In this document: positions 1 through 11,846 of the stretch, in pieces
How the letters are laid out: every line of letters begins with the position of its first letter
Numbering within the stretch: the stretch's first letter is position 1
Assembly: GCA_009823395.1 (NCBI GenBank)
Contig: CM020518.1
Location: 12,520,501-12,584,500 of the forward strand
DNA length: 64,000 bases
Source: Thamnaconus septentrionalis
Taxonomy: Eukaryota; Chordata; Actinopteri; Tetraodontiformes; Monacanthidae
Direction of reading: 5' to 3'
Made by a program: the position numbers and the translations under genes
Notes under the pieces: generated by a model
What the model was told of the DNA's origin: nothing
Database searches by the model: none
What the model saw: the letters and a program-made list of their open reading frames with translations, nothing else

Positions 1-804
1 TGCCGCTCTACTGGAAAGAACCTGGAAGCGCGGCGCTGGATATTCCTCCATTTGACGTATTGAGAAGTGCTCCCCCGCTGCATAAAACCCCGGCGATTGT
101 TATTTCAAAGGGCCTCGTCGGGCCGAGCGCTGCCAGCCGAGCGGCAGGAAAGTGAGACGGCGAAGCCGGTCGGGCTGCCACTGAAGGCCGCTCGCTCGAC
201 TCAACTCGCTCCTTGTAAATTTATAGTGTTTGTGCTTAGAACCCAAAGTGCGGGCCCGCTGGCCGCCAACGTTCATTCTGGCGAAAAAAGCAGCTGGGAG
301 AGAGAGAAAAGAAGGAAGGAGGAGAGAGAAAAAGGAGAAGGGGAAGAAAAAAAGAAAGAAAAAAAAGGCCCTCGTTACAGGAAAAGTCCGAAAACATTGG
401 CCTGTCACGCAGAACACCGCAATATTTCCTCAGATAAAGAGACTTCTTCTGTATTAACATGGACAGATAAGATCAATCATGAAATCAGAATGTCATAACT
501 GGATTTTTTTTTTTTTTTGTTGTTGCTGCGTTGCCTCCAAGAGCTTTTCATTATTATTTCTTCCAGCGCTGTTTGAATGTCACAAGCCATTAGCGTCCGT
601 CTGGACAATAACGCAGGGGTTTCTGGGGGGTTTCTGGGTTGTTTTTTTTTTTTTTTTTGGTTTTTTTTCTCTTTATTGAAGCTAAAGCCAAACAGGATTA
701 CTGCCGCGTAAATCTTGACTCGTGGTTTAAAAAAGTGCGACGGCGCAGAGGGACAGAATGTGCACAGTGCTCACGCAAGGAAGAAACACTGACATTCTCC
801 TCCG
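1..804. other. Unique sequence at left edge, no gene recognised
   Basis: GC-rich first 290 bases with a CATAAAA word near 80 that resembles a TATA-type element but has no recognisable transcript beside it. A purine tract is listed separately, and T-runs occur at about 506-518 and 643-658. Open frames here read through lysine-, glutamate- or phenylalanine-rich low-complexity sequence and match no family I know. Confidence 0.5.
296..368. repeat. Uninterrupted purine tract, 73 nt
   Basis: All bases are A or G on the plus strand. Such tracts can form triplex (H-DNA) under supercoiling. Simple sequence, not coding. Confidence 0.8.
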
Positions 805-813
805 ATGTATATA

Positions 814-852
<39 letters not shown>

Positions 853-985
853 TATATACTGTACATATATACATACATAGATAGATAGATATATATATAT
901 ATATATACATATATAGATATACATATATATGTATATCTATATATATATATATATACATACATATATATAGTATATATATACACAG
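805..985. repeat. TA-rich microsatellite with embedded palindrome
   Basis: Imperfect (TA)n with interspersed TACA and GATA units. Positions 909-944 form a perfect 36-nt palindrome. Confidence 0.9.
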
Positions 986-2599
986 TACATGCTACCTTTT
1001 TTTCTCCTTGGTACCTTCTGCGTTACTCCAGTAAATGACTGCAATCATCAAAAGAAGTTTTCAAGTGAAGCTGCCACCCTGAGCACACAGAGCGAATATT
1101 ATTTTGACACTCACTCACTCACCTCCGGGGATGGCTGGGGGGGTACACACCCTCCCTGCTTTCTTCCCTTTGCCTTTGGACGTGGGGTTCGCCGAGGCTC
1201 TGTACGCAAACATCGGTACTTTGCACCGCTGACATTGGCAAAAACCCGCTTGTCACTTTTTGTGTTTAAAAGTTTTTTTACATACACAAATCCTGTTCAG
1301 AGTAATACACTTGTTATTATAGTTATACGCTGCTTGAAGTGGAACCATTTGCTGCTGTGCAGTTCAATACAAAACTGGCTCATGTTTTAGAGGGTGATTA
1401 TTTTGAAGAACCTCGGCTTGAATCAGCAAATTCAGAACCTTTCCCACAAGTACCCATACTTTTACTTAAGTACAGTATGTGAATACCTTTGCCACCTCTG
1501 CCTCCGACCCGACGCTAACTCAGCTGGCTCCTCCTCTCCTCAGACAGAGGAGTCTTTCCCTTTACGTCCCCGCTAGCCGCGGTGGCAGCCGTCCCTCCCC
1601 ACAGAGCGACAGAGGAGAGCCGCCGCTGGAAGAAGTGCTCGAGATATCGGGGAGCCACGAGTCTCAGCGCCGCCGCCGCCACCGCATCACTCCAGTCGTT
1701 AAAGGTTTTTATCATCCCCCTGTCGGCGGCAGCTTCCAGGAAGTGACTCACAGTCGGCTCAGGACAAGGATCTTTAAAATGAGTTGTGTGCGGAGCTGGA
1801 GGTGGCCGGGGGAGCCGGCCGAGAGTTACGACAGATTGAAAGTTGGACATTAAGGAAGACTCAAAGTTAGAAATCCAAACTGCCAGTGAAAGAAAATATA
1901 GGAAGCAGGGGGGAAAAAAAGACTGAAAAGTGCTCGTTTATTCAGGCTGGGCCGTTGAGACTTTTAATGTGAATGAACTGCACTGCTGCTAAACCATTGG
2001 CCGGACTGTTTGTGTTCAATCACCTTTAATCTGACTGATCACATTCCAAGCTACCGCATCTACGGTCGTACACAGCAGGACCGGTGTGCTGAGTCTGAAG
2101 CAGGCTGACATACACGACGCCAGGTTCCTGGAAGCTAGCTTCTGTTTTACGGGTCGACGGAGGTGGGGAGGCGGAGCCAGAAAAGGTTTCAGATTCGTGG
2201 AGTTCTCGACAAAAAAAAGCAACAGCAAATGTTTTTCTGGAAACCTTTTTTCAAAAAATATATATGCAAATATTTATTTATTTATTTTTTTATTTTTTTT
2301 TTTTTTTATTTTAAACGAGAAAAAAAGTTGTACAACTTTCACGCTATTTTTTTTCAGACTCCATCCGTCCGAGGCTAATCTGCAGGTAAGCTTCCACTTT
2401 TTTTTTTCACCCCCCCCCCCTCCAAGCTAGTGAAAAGCAGAGCGAGAGCGGCTCGGCGAGCTCGGCGAGCCCGAGGACTGTCACTCTGCCGTCATCCTGC
2501 CACTCAGCGCCTGTCCATCACGCCGTCTCGGTGTTTGACGGGCGGAATGAGAGCAGCGCGACGCCGAGGTCTGAGCGCGAGGGAGCCAGTTTGCGTGTT
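986..2599. other. Unique GC-variable sequence, no gene recognised
   Basis: Contains CGCC-type triplets near 1670-1685, a T-rich stretch at about 2265-2320, and a C-run at 2411-2420. An acceptor, 28-nt segment and donor arrangement (2358-2385) is described under findings. No frame resembles a known protein. Confidence 0.5.
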
Positions 2600-2638
2600 T
2601 GTGTGCGCGCGTGCGCGCGTGTGTGTGTGCGCGTGCAC
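2600..2638. repeat. Alternating purine-pyrimidine GT/GC tract
   Basis: Mixed (GT)n and (GC)n in strict alternation for about 39 nt, a Z-DNA-prone simple repeat. Confidence 0.8.
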
Positions 2639-3691
2639 GGCCGTACTCACCCTTGACCCACATCCCTCCTGGCTGGAAGCGTTTCAGGTGAATGTGTGTC
2701 AGCGCCTTTTTTCACCGCGACCTCGCCCGCTCACCAAACGACACTCGCTCGAGAGGTCGGCCCTTTGTGATGTCACCAAGTGAACTCGATAGCTCTCTTG
2801 TGTTTGTTTGCCCCGTCCCCTGAGACTGTCCAACCTCCAAATCCAAGCGGCGGAGGCTGTAAACAGAGGGCTAAGTGTGGGTAAGTGTGTGTTATGGGAA
2901 GAAATATAGGGATTATATGATAAAAAGTCTCGATATTATATATGTATATGTATATATGAATGAAATGAAAACCAGGAGGAGGAAACTGAAGGAGTCCTAA
3001 CCTTTCCTTTCCTTTCCTTTCCTTTTCTTTTTATAACTTGTCATCTTCTTCCTATTGTACAACCGCACGTACCCCCCCACCCCGAGGGCAAAATAAAGAT
3101 GTGGAGCAAAGCAAGGCCCCGACAACAACCACAAAGTTAGACACACACGAGGTTCAGGGGAGGAGGAGGAGGAGGAGGAGGAGGATCCGAAATGACAATA
3201 AACCTCCGCCGGCAGCGCCAGAACCTGTTGACACACCGCGTGGACGGGTTGCCTCAAAACTGGAGAGAACATTCTTGGAGGGGGGGAAAAAAAAAACACT
3301 TTTTGATGTGGAGAGGACCAGGGGGCGGGGTCACACCTTTCACTCACAAAGGTGAACCGAACCTCGTTCGGAGAGTGTTTTGCGGGGGGGGGGGTGGACT
3401 GACGGGCAAATATTTGCCCTGCAATCTGCCGAGCAAATACCAGGCTGGGGACGTGATGAGAGGAGCCGACGACGGGAGGCACGACCCGTCGCAGACAGCC
3501 GGGGACCACGAGAGCGCGCGGCCGGGCCGTGGCGCCGGCGTGATATTCACGTTTGTTCATTCTGCTGAGCTTTTTGCATCGAGCGAGATTGTCGTTTGTT
3601 GTTTTCCAGATGTTACCATTGCTGGACATCCGGTGCATTCGCTCGTTTGTCGGCAGATTCTTCAGCGCGTATCAATGCACAAAGTACTGCT
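2639..3691. other. Unique sequence, no gene recognised
   Basis: Holds a (CCTTT)n microsatellite at 3001-3030, a (GGA)n run near 3162-3184 and a G-run near 3384-3393. The long minus-strand frame crossing it is built on these simple repeats and has a poly-serine block, so I do not accept it as a gene. Confidence 0.5.
3001..3030. repeat. (CCTTT)n microsatellite
   Basis: About six pentanucleotide units. The plus strand is all pyrimidine. Confidence 0.85.
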
Positions 3692-3968
3692 TTAAAGTTC
3701 CAGGGTGTAAACATTTTTAAGGTAGCCCACCTGACAGCATGTTTGGTATTTAGGCCACTGTCAGGTGGGATTCCTTAAGTGCTGGGTGGCAGCTAACTAT
3801 GAGCAAGACCCTTATTGCTGTATGTATACACTTATATATATGAGAACCATTCTAAGTGTATTGTACTGGGAGCATACACTTTTAATCATGTATTTATGGG
3901 CAGCATCTTAAGCTTTTAGCAATACAAAAATCATAAATCAAGCAAAATTATCCTCGCTGGACCTTTAA
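3692..3968 (+). mobile_element. TTAA-flanked MITE, copy 1 (piggyBac-like)
   Basis: A 277-bp element bounded on both sides by TTAA, with short terminal inverted repeats: AGTTCCAG at the left, and CTGGACCT (inverse of AGGTCCAG) at the right. Its interior aligns, in reverse orientation, with the element at 5700-6028; both share the words ATGAGAACCATTCTAAG and GCAGCTAAC. A perfect 12-bp inverted repeat lies inside it (3726-3737 with 3758-3769). It has no coding capacity. TTAA duplication points to the piggyBac superfamily by family knowledge. Confidence 0.75.
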
Positions 3969-5699
3969 AAATTGCACACACAAAAAAAAAAAAATCAAAA
4001 TCCGGCTGCTCGCGCCAGCTACTTTCTCCGAATTGGCTGCTGGACGCGCGATTCCACGCCGTAAACACACGAGCCGTCATATCAGGGCGGTCTCCCGCGT
4101 GCACGGCTACCGTTGCCAGGCCGGAATTGGACGGTGGGCGTTCAACTTTGTAAATTTTCATTTTTTTTGCGGTCCGATTTGAAACCATTTAATCGTATTA
4201 ACAACAACAAAAAAAAAAAAAGCGGCCATTTAAACGCACCTGTAGCGCCCGCTAGGAGCTATACGCTAAGACTCGGCCGGCAACGACGGCAGGTTACACC
4301 CGGCGCCGCTGTTTAGCCACGCGGCCCGACCAACGTGGCGGGGCGCTGGGGACAAACGAACCGATCCAATCCTCCGACGGGACCGCGTCAACAGCGCCGT
4401 GCTAATCCGAGCCCGTAATCGCTGTAACGAGCCAGCGAAGTAGCGCTCACATGCGCAGGACCTTAGAGTCATGGCAGGACACAGCAGCTCTGGGGCTTCT
4501 CCCGCCTTTCTCTTCCTTTATCATGCGTCACCCTGCTCCTTGATTCCACCGGACCCCCCCCCAGCCTCCCCCACACACCTCCAACCCCTGCACACCATTC
4601 TGACTGCCCACCGTTTCCCCCCTCCTTCATTGCTGCCCTGCTGTCCGGGCAGCACTTCAATAAACAAAGCCCGGGGAACAGAATGCTTTTGAATGGGTGC
4701 GTCCTGCTGGCAGGATCTGAGCAGGCTGTTTATGGAGGGGCTTGTCAGCTGTTACCACTGGGATGTTGCAGCATGTGGAAACAGTGGAGAGAATCGGCCT
4801 TTGATGCCTCCCCCACTTGGTTCTCCCACCCCGTTCCTCTGTGCTCCCTTTGATGGGAGTTCTGTGAAGTGTTCTTCAGCAACAGGAGGGCCGACTTATC
4901 GACACCCACGCGGGGGCAGAGGAGCGGGAGGCGGAGGAGGAGGAGGGGGAACACACACGGCGCGGCGGGCCCGGCACAAATTTCACAGCGCACTCGCCCA
5001 GCGCGGACTCTTCTCTTTTTGTTTTTCTGGGAAATCTCTGGGAATTGTTAAATTGTTGGCATTTGACGCGGGGATATCAGATTTTATGTCTAATAAAATA
5101 AATTTTTTAAGAAAGAAAGTTGGATAATAGCAGAGGGAGGGCTTGTCTTTACTGGCCAATGAAATTAAAATTTTTTATAAGAGAATGTTATAATTTGCAA
5201 TTCAATCAATCAAATTTAGGAGAACTTCGTTTTATTAAATCTTTCAAACCACTTTGCACAACGTTTCCTGGGGGGAAATCAGAGGATGGTTGATATTTCT
5301 TGTTTCGTCCTGAGCAAACACTAGAGAATTATTTGTGTTGCTCCAACTATTACACACCGTTATTCCGCAAGAGTGCAAACCGACGCGGGACGCAGACTAT
5401 CAAAGTCTATGGCTGGACTTTGCACCTCCTTATCTACCATAGATACCTGACTTCCGAAGAAAAGGGCTTCCTCTTCAGCGACCGATCAAACGATCCCGAT
5501 CTCGACACAAACGGTTGTCTGACATCAATGTAGGCGTTGGAACAAACAAACCAATTATGGCCCGGCAAACACCCACGCCCATCCGAGCGCGACGCCCACT
5601 TCTTGTCATGCCACTGATCCTCTTTCACAGTTTCCCAGAAGCTAATTTGCAGAAAACTACACTGGCAAACAAGCTAGGCGGCTAGGAGTCGATTTACTG
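3969..5699. other. Unique sequence, no gene recognised
   Basis: Contains A-runs near 3983-3993 and 4210-4220, C-rich pyrimidine sequence at 4547-4640, and a G/A-rich run at 4910-4950. No reading frame of recognisable family is visible on either strand. Confidence 0.5.
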
Positions 5700-5752
5700 T
5701 TAAAGGTCCAGTGTGTAACATTTTTTTATATTGTTAAAACACACTGCCCATA

Positions 5753-5799
<47 letters not shown>

Positions 5800-6028
5800 T
5801 AACTTGGATTTATATAGCGCTTTACATTAAGAAAAGTGTATACTCACAGTACTCACAGTACAGTCAAACTAATTTTGGTTTTCCTACCCTTAGAATGGTT
5901 CTCATAAAAATAAGAATATACATATAGCAAGAGTCTTAGTTGAAGTTAGCTGCTAACTTGCGCCACCATTTTATAGAAGCCTGCCTGACAATGCCCTATA
6001 TACGAAATTCTACACACTGGGCCTTCAA
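5700..6028 (-). mobile_element. TTAA-flanked MITE, copy 2, with microsatellite insertion
   Basis: Begins TTAA followed by AGGTCCAGTGTGTA and ends with the inverse TACACACTGGGCCT followed by TCAA, a decayed TTAA. It is the same family as 3692-3968 but in the opposite orientation. A (TAA)n microsatellite at 5751-5799 and a short GGATTTATATAGCGC motif, common in teleost dispersed repeats, interrupt it, so one arm of the internal hairpin seen in copy 1 is lost. Confidence 0.75.
5751..5799. repeat. (TAA)n microsatellite
   Basis: About 16 units of TAA inside the MITE, ending in a GAT variant. Confidence 0.9.
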
Positions 6029-7977
6029 AAATCTCAGCGATTGGTGAAAAAAAAAAATAGTTAATTCAGACAGCATTAGTACCTTATGTCCGCATCATGT
6101 GCTAGTTTAAGATAAAGCAAAAAACTTTCAGAGGCGAGTAATTCAACTCCACGGAATTTGTCCGACCACTCCAGTTGAACTCCAACTTTCAGTAGTTTTT
6201 CACTCCATCCTCGTCTGACAAATGCTGGCAGGAGAGTCGGAGTATTTTTTTCCCTCCGCCGCCGCCGCCGCCGCCACAGACACTGACGTGGAGCGACGGT
6301 AAGCGCAGAGTAATTTGTCTAATACCTAGCGGGGCTTGAGGAGCTCACGCCGGATTTGGCGTGGGATTTACTTTGAAAGGCAAGACTCCTCAAAATCCCG
6401 CCGATGAATGATACATGACACGCCGAGCCGCGGCAACCATTACACAAAGTGGCGGTGCGGCTGACGACACCGAGCGCCACAGACGAGCCTTTGATTGCCG
6501 TCCGGCTCCCCCCCGGAAAAAAAGGAGTGTGGACGCGGCGCAATGGGTCGAAATGGCTTTGACAGCCGGGGGGGGAATTGCACCCTCCGACGCTGCAGAG
6601 GTGCCCCCGCCACTCCCAAAGAACGGCCAATTTGTCGCGCGAGAAAGGGGGGCCGGGTAAAAAAAAACAAAAAACGAGGTCACCCCTTTTCTGCCAACAA
6701 CCCCGTTCGCTTCCAATTTGACACATTAGCAAAGCGAGCGGCCCGCCCGATGCCAGCGCGCTCGGGTCAAACGCGGAGCAGCTCCACATCTCGACATGTG
6801 TTCTCAGTTTCTGCCGAAGACCGTAACTTTAACTCCTCTCTCGTAAAACATTTGACGGGGGTGCGGGGAGTGCAGGGGGCTTCCAGCCCGATTGCAGATG
6901 GGAACGGTGTGCCGGCTTGAGCCAACGTTTGGCTCGAAGGACCTAGCATACTCCCTCGGCGTGTTGCCCATCGCCCGGAGCAAACGCAGACGTTGTTGTC
7001 GGAGAAGGGAAACAAAGGAGCTAACCGACTATTCCGGAATCAAGATTAGCTTTCCGGACCGTTCCGGACGACAGGGGGATCCAACAAATACCGAACTTTC
7101 AAACTTTGCAGGCTTGGAAAGGTGAGTAAAACAAGTCAGGTGAAGTTAAAACCCCCGAGTTAAGCCCGGAAAAAAAATCCCAGTCACATGACTCACTCCG
7201 GGGATTAGCGCGCTAATATACCGAATGACCAGTTTCCAGCTGTCACATTTGACAACGTGTAACGCGGCCGGGATGCTGGTTGATCTGTGTCACTACGGAT
7301 TACGCGCCTGCTTTTTTTTTTCCTTCTTTTTTGCTGCCGCTTCCCTCGGAGTTGCACTTCGCACACGGGACAGTCGGACACATTGGAAATGAACTTTTCA
7401 CCCGGCGGAGGAAAAGTAAAGCTGCGCCCTTCGCAGCTGTCCCATCTGGCAAAAGAACACACACAAAAAAAAAAAGCCCGGCTCATGGTTTGTGTTACAG
7501 CAACGACTTAAATCTGAACGAAGTTTGACTCTTTTTTTTCGCCGCTCTCATGATCTTCCAAGGACACGCATCCGAAAACCCGGCGAGGAGCCTCGGCCGC
7601 CAAGTCATTACCGCTCGACCGCTAGCGAGTTTTGGTTTGGTTTTTTTTTGTATGTCGCCGTCTCGCAGGCGGAAAAAAGGGGCTGTCGACTCAACAAGTG
7701 CGCGAGCCGGGGTCGGAAAAAGGTGCAGGAGAAGGGACGGAGGCGGCTGAAATCACGGCGACAGCGCTTAGCCCTTGAAGCATTGCGCGACGGGTGGGGG
7801 GGGGCGGCCAAACACCTGACGGAGCGGCAGGCGGACGGACGATTTAGTTCAGACGGACACATTGTTCCCTCTCCCACCATTTATCCCCCTTTCGGCAGAT
7901 CAGGGTTGCCATTCAGTGCCTCTGAAACGCTACGCCGGAGCGAGTTTTCCTCTCCCGCTCCTCCTTTTGTTTCTGCA

Positions 7978-8028
7978 CTCCCCCCCCCCCTTTTTTTTCT
8001 TTTCCTCCTTCCTCTCCTTCTTCTTCCT
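7978..8028. repeat. Pyrimidine tract, 51 nt
   Basis: Uninterrupted C/T on the plus strand, including C and T homopolymers. Low complexity, with triplex potential. Confidence 0.8.
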
Positions 8029-8241
8029 ACCTCCTCCTCTTCCAAACGCGAAGCGCTGCCGGGGCACTTGAGGCTCTCGTCTTTTAAATGCCCCCCCCCC
8101 TCTCTCTCTCTCTCCATCCCCTTCCTTTCCGCTCAGATTAAGTGTGACAGATTGGCAAAAGGAGCACATGACAGGAGTTCAGATGGCAAGACGAGAATAA
8201 GATCCGGCATGTGATGCGATATTAAGAGGTCACAAGAGATG

Positions 8242-8275
8242 ACGTGCGCACGCACGCGCGCGCACACACACACAC
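8242..8275. repeat. Alternating CG/CA tract
   Basis: Strict purine-pyrimidine alternation: (GC)n running into (CA)n, Z-DNA-prone. Confidence 0.8.
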
Positions 8276-10069
8276 TCCGCAACCATATGATCCCCCAGCC
8301 AGAGAGCGCACAGCTCCGTCCATACATGCGCTCCTTCGAGATCTTATCCCTCTTTGTCTCGACGAGGGACTGGGGGGGGGGGACGCCGGGCGCGAGCGGC
8401 CCGACGTGCGCCGCATCAGCCCTAATTTGATTAGACTCGGGTGACATTCTTTCACACGAGTCAGGAGGGCAGGACGGCACCGCGCTGCTACTGCCAAGCG
8501 CATTAACTCCCGTGAACTTGCGAGACACGAGCGGCGGAGTACTGTTTGAATCGGCTCCCTTTCCATTTGGTCAAACAACAGGCATTTTAATGCTTTCAAG
8601 ACGGCCCCCGTGACAGCGCGGCGGCAAGATTTATAACGCTCAAGAATTGTGAACATATGTAAGCGAGCAGGGGCTAGATAATATTACCCAGAGGAGATAG
8701 ATGGGTAACAAGAACCTTTAATAGTTAGCGCGCGCAAGGGGATTTTTCTTTTTCTGCCCCCCTATTCTTCCTGCACGCCGGGCACCGGTCTTTAGTTTTC
8801 TGACACAGACGCTCTAAAACGCTGTAACGTTATACTTAATGTATGACGGGATGATGCTTTAATGTTCTTATTTTACCGTCTAACGGGGGAGAAGAGGCAA
8901 GAGGGGGGGGATGACCCAGCTGCAAAGTCCAGCAGGAAATTCAATAATAAAGAAAAAAAATAAAATAAAACCTTCAAAAAGGCCCTGACATTGAAAAAGG
9001 GGAGAAATTCTTAAAAAAAAACAAAAAACGTGCAGGAAGGTATCTGGAAGGACGACTTATTGTATTTGGCAGAGGGAGCGCGGAGGGAGAAGGAGCCCCG
9101 CGGCTGCCACGTCAAATGAGCCGTCACTTGTCAGAGGGAGTTAAACCCCGTGATGATTAAATAAATGCTTCAAACTGATTGGCTGGCAGGCGGCAAAGAC
9201 AGCTGACATGTTTGTGCACCGGCAGCAGAACGGGCAGCGAAACAAAGAGTTGGAGTGGAGGAGGAGGAGGCGGTGATGTTTGACTGGCTGGCTGAGTGTC
9301 GGGAGTGTCTGAGGTGGAGGGAGATGATCCAGGGGGTTCGATGCGAGCAACAGCCCCCCGAGGTGCGAGGAATCACGAGGGCTCCCGGCCCCCCCCCCTT
9401 TTTTCTTTGAAAGCTGCTGATCTTCTCCGCGAGTCAACGCGCGACCATCGAGCGAGATTGACAGCAGAACCGATTGAGTCGTCTCCGAACAGTGGAGGTG
9501 TTTGAAAAAAAAAAAAGTTTTGACCCGCAAACAACAACAATGATGACAAATTATTGGGATCTACTTCCAACATGCCAACAGGTAAAAGGAGACGTACGAA
9601 GATGCGCGACAGAGGTGGAGGTTTAGATGACTTTTGCAGAGAAATTGGAAACATTTTTTTCTGAGTTGGAGAGTGAAAACTGACCCCAGTTTTGATTCTT
9701 TCCCATCAGCCGCCACCAGTTTGGATGTCAAGACAAGACACTTGAGTCTTCGGGGTTACTTTTGAAAATCTGCTCACCACCTCAACCTACTTCTGGAGAG
9801 ACGTGGTCTACGAAGAGCACCGGTATTTTTCGAAAACTACATTGCAATGAACGGCACACGAAATCACATCCAAATCACTCCAAAAGCGCCCATGGCCTTT
9901 TTCCTGTGCTGGACCGTAACTTATTCTTTGGATGAATATAAAGTATAACTTAGTATTTAGATGTGAGATGTTTCCTTAAATTGAGAGGAAACATCTCAAC
10001 ATCAACACCTCCTGCCTGGCTCGACAGGGCTGACTCATGCTCTAAGTTCGTAACGGTAGACAGAAGGGT

Positions 10070-10436
10070 TTGTGGCACAGTGGTTAGCGCTGCCGCCTCG
10101 CAGCAAGAAGGTTGCGGGTTCGATTCCGGGGCCCGGGCCTGGGACCTTTCTGTGTGGAGTTTGCATGTTCTCCCCGTGTCTGCGTGGGTTCCCTCCGGGT
10201 TCTCCGGCTTCCTCCCACAGTCCAAAAACATGCATGTGAGGTCAATTGAACACTCTAAATTGTCCGTAGGTGTGCATGTGAGTGTGAATGGTTGTTTGTC
10301 TCTATGTGGCCCTGCGCTGAACTGGCGACTTGTCCAGGGTGTCACCCTGCCTTCGCCCTAAGACAGCTGGGATAGGCTCCAGCAGACCCCCGTGACCCTG
10401 AATTGAAATAAGCGGGTATAGAAGATGAATGAATGT
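10070..10436 (+). mobile_element. tRNA-derived SINE, near full length
   Basis: The head carries an RNA polymerase III A box (TGGCACAGTGG, 10073-10083) and B box (GGTTCGATTCC, 10117-10127) with tRNA-like spacing. The body has phrases typical of teleost SINEs (GGAGTTTGCATGTTCTCC, TGGCGACTTGTCCAGGGTG, GACAGCTGGGATAGGCTCC). It ends with AGCGGGTATAGAAGATGAATG, the 3' tail probably shared with a LINE partner. About 367 bp. It does not encode protein, although open frames run across it on both strands. Confidence 0.9.
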
Positions 10437-11177
10437 ATAAATACTGCACATAATTGTTTTCAAGGCCCTATGCACTGGTATGTGATGGTATTATAGCTTA
10501 TTGAAAAATAATTTCAATGTTTTTCAACTAAACTTCGTCTTTCTTTTACTTTTTCTTTGAGTAGATCCAGCCTCTGGGCCACCGTAGATTGATAGCGGAG
10601 CAACGTGGCCTCGTCCTCGCTGGCGGACTCTCTCTATACTTACATGTGCGTTTACTATTAGGCACGTGGGCAATTTCACTCTATACAAGGCTCGTTTTGT
10701 GGGGTGTCAGCTGGCGGAAAAAAATATTTAAAAAAAAAGAAAAAAATCAAAGAAGCCAGTTCCTTTCGTTGGGCGGACGTCAATTGAATAGTCAAGCATT
10801 TCACTCGTAAGCCTCCCTGACAGCTGCCGGACGGGCGAGACACGACACGGCTCAGCACTGTCAGGATCGATCTCCGCTCGTGTTCCGGCGTGTTTTTCTT
10901 ATCGCCGCCGCTGTTTTCCTTGGGCTCGCACTCAGCCGAGAGTGGGCTTACCGAATCAGGTGTCAGACTCTGTAAATGTCACCTGACACAGCGCGTCGCT
11001 CCGAGGCAACGCGGCTAATGTTACATTACTTGCTCGGCAGCCGGGCTCAAAGAAATATTACAACAACAAAAAAGGCGGGGGGAGGAAACCGCTCGTTCCA
11101 CGCGCGCGCATTGAAGTTGACGTCTTCCTTATTTTCTTTCTCCTCTTATCAGCGCTAACACGCCTTGATATCACCCC

Positions 11178-11199
11178 CACCACCACCACCACCACCACC
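11178..11199. repeat. (CAC)n microsatellite
   Basis: About seven CAC units followed by a C-rich run at 11214-11226. Confidence 0.85.
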
Positions 11200-11823
11200 C
11201 GTCTCTAAACACCACCCCCCCCCCCCACCGCCCGCCCGCCACGCCAGGACGAGTCTGCTGGAGCGGCGGCGGAGGGAGGCGAAGACCGAAGGAGACAAGC
11301 GTTGCGGCGGCGTACACGGAATCTGATACACCGACACCAGTTGGGGCTCGTAGCTCCGAGAGGAAGTGTGACACCAGCTAGCGAGCGAGAGTGCGTGACA
11401 AATCAGGGAGTGACAGCGGGGACAGAGAGCGCGAGAACAGAGAGAGAGCGGCGAAGTCTTTTGTGCCTCCAGGGCTTCTTCTTCGTCGTCCTTGTCTTCT
11501 TCTTCTTCTATTAGTGTGGCATCGCAAACCTCGCTGCAGAATCCAGTTGGAATTGTTTTTGGGTTGTTGTTTTTTTTTTTTAATTAATGAAAGACCTTGA
11601 GAGATTCTCAGAAATGTGGTGCCACAAAAACATTGTGTGCCGTTTTGAACAATGTGTTATTTTGTTCTGAAAGGATCAAATGTCTCATTTGGGCTTTTGT
11701 TTGATTGATTTTGTTTATTATTTAACTGTTATTTATTTATTAATTGATCATTTTTACTTGCAACATATGCCTTTGTGAAAATGTGTTTTTGTAAATAAAG
11801 TGTCGTAATAATCAAAAATTCCG

Positions 11824-11846
11824 TCTTCTTCTTCTTCTTCTTCTTC
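11824..11846. repeat. (TTC)n microsatellite
   Basis: About eight TTC units on the plus strand. Confidence 0.85.

Larger units (their letters stand above)
6029..10069. other. GC-rich unique sequence, no gene recognised
   Basis: Four kilobases of CpG-rich sequence without a recognisable exon. Landmarks are a (CCG)n run at 6257-6275, a strong plus-strand splice donor (AAAG then GTGAGT) at 7122, a pyrimidine tract at 7978-8028, and an alternating tract at 8242-8275. A low-repeat stretch at about 9020-9260 carries TGATGATTAAATAAAT and CAGCTGACATG. The 240-residue frame starting near 7492 is rich in serine, arginine and proline and crosses homopolymers, so it is rejected. The region could hold promoter or enhancer sequence, but nothing in it proves this. 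Confidence 0.5.

Noticed and set aside
2997..3638. 213-residue minus-strand open frame
   Set aside because: Contains a poly-serine block from (GGA)n and ends in a (CCTTT)n-encoded Lys/Gly run, a simple-repeat artefact.
7492..8214. 240-residue plus-strand open frame
   Set aside because: Rich in Ser, Arg, Pro and Lys, crosses C- and T-homopolymers and the pyrimidine tract, and matches no family I know; it also lacks splice logic.
10070..10140. tRNA gene
   Set aside because: A and B boxes belong to the head of a SINE; the body and tail follow directly and no intact cloverleaf is formed.
11780..11815. 3' end of a plus-strand transcript (AATAAAG)
   Set aside because: AATAAA occurs often in AT-rich sequence and no upstream exon or stop-bearing frame could be linked to it.
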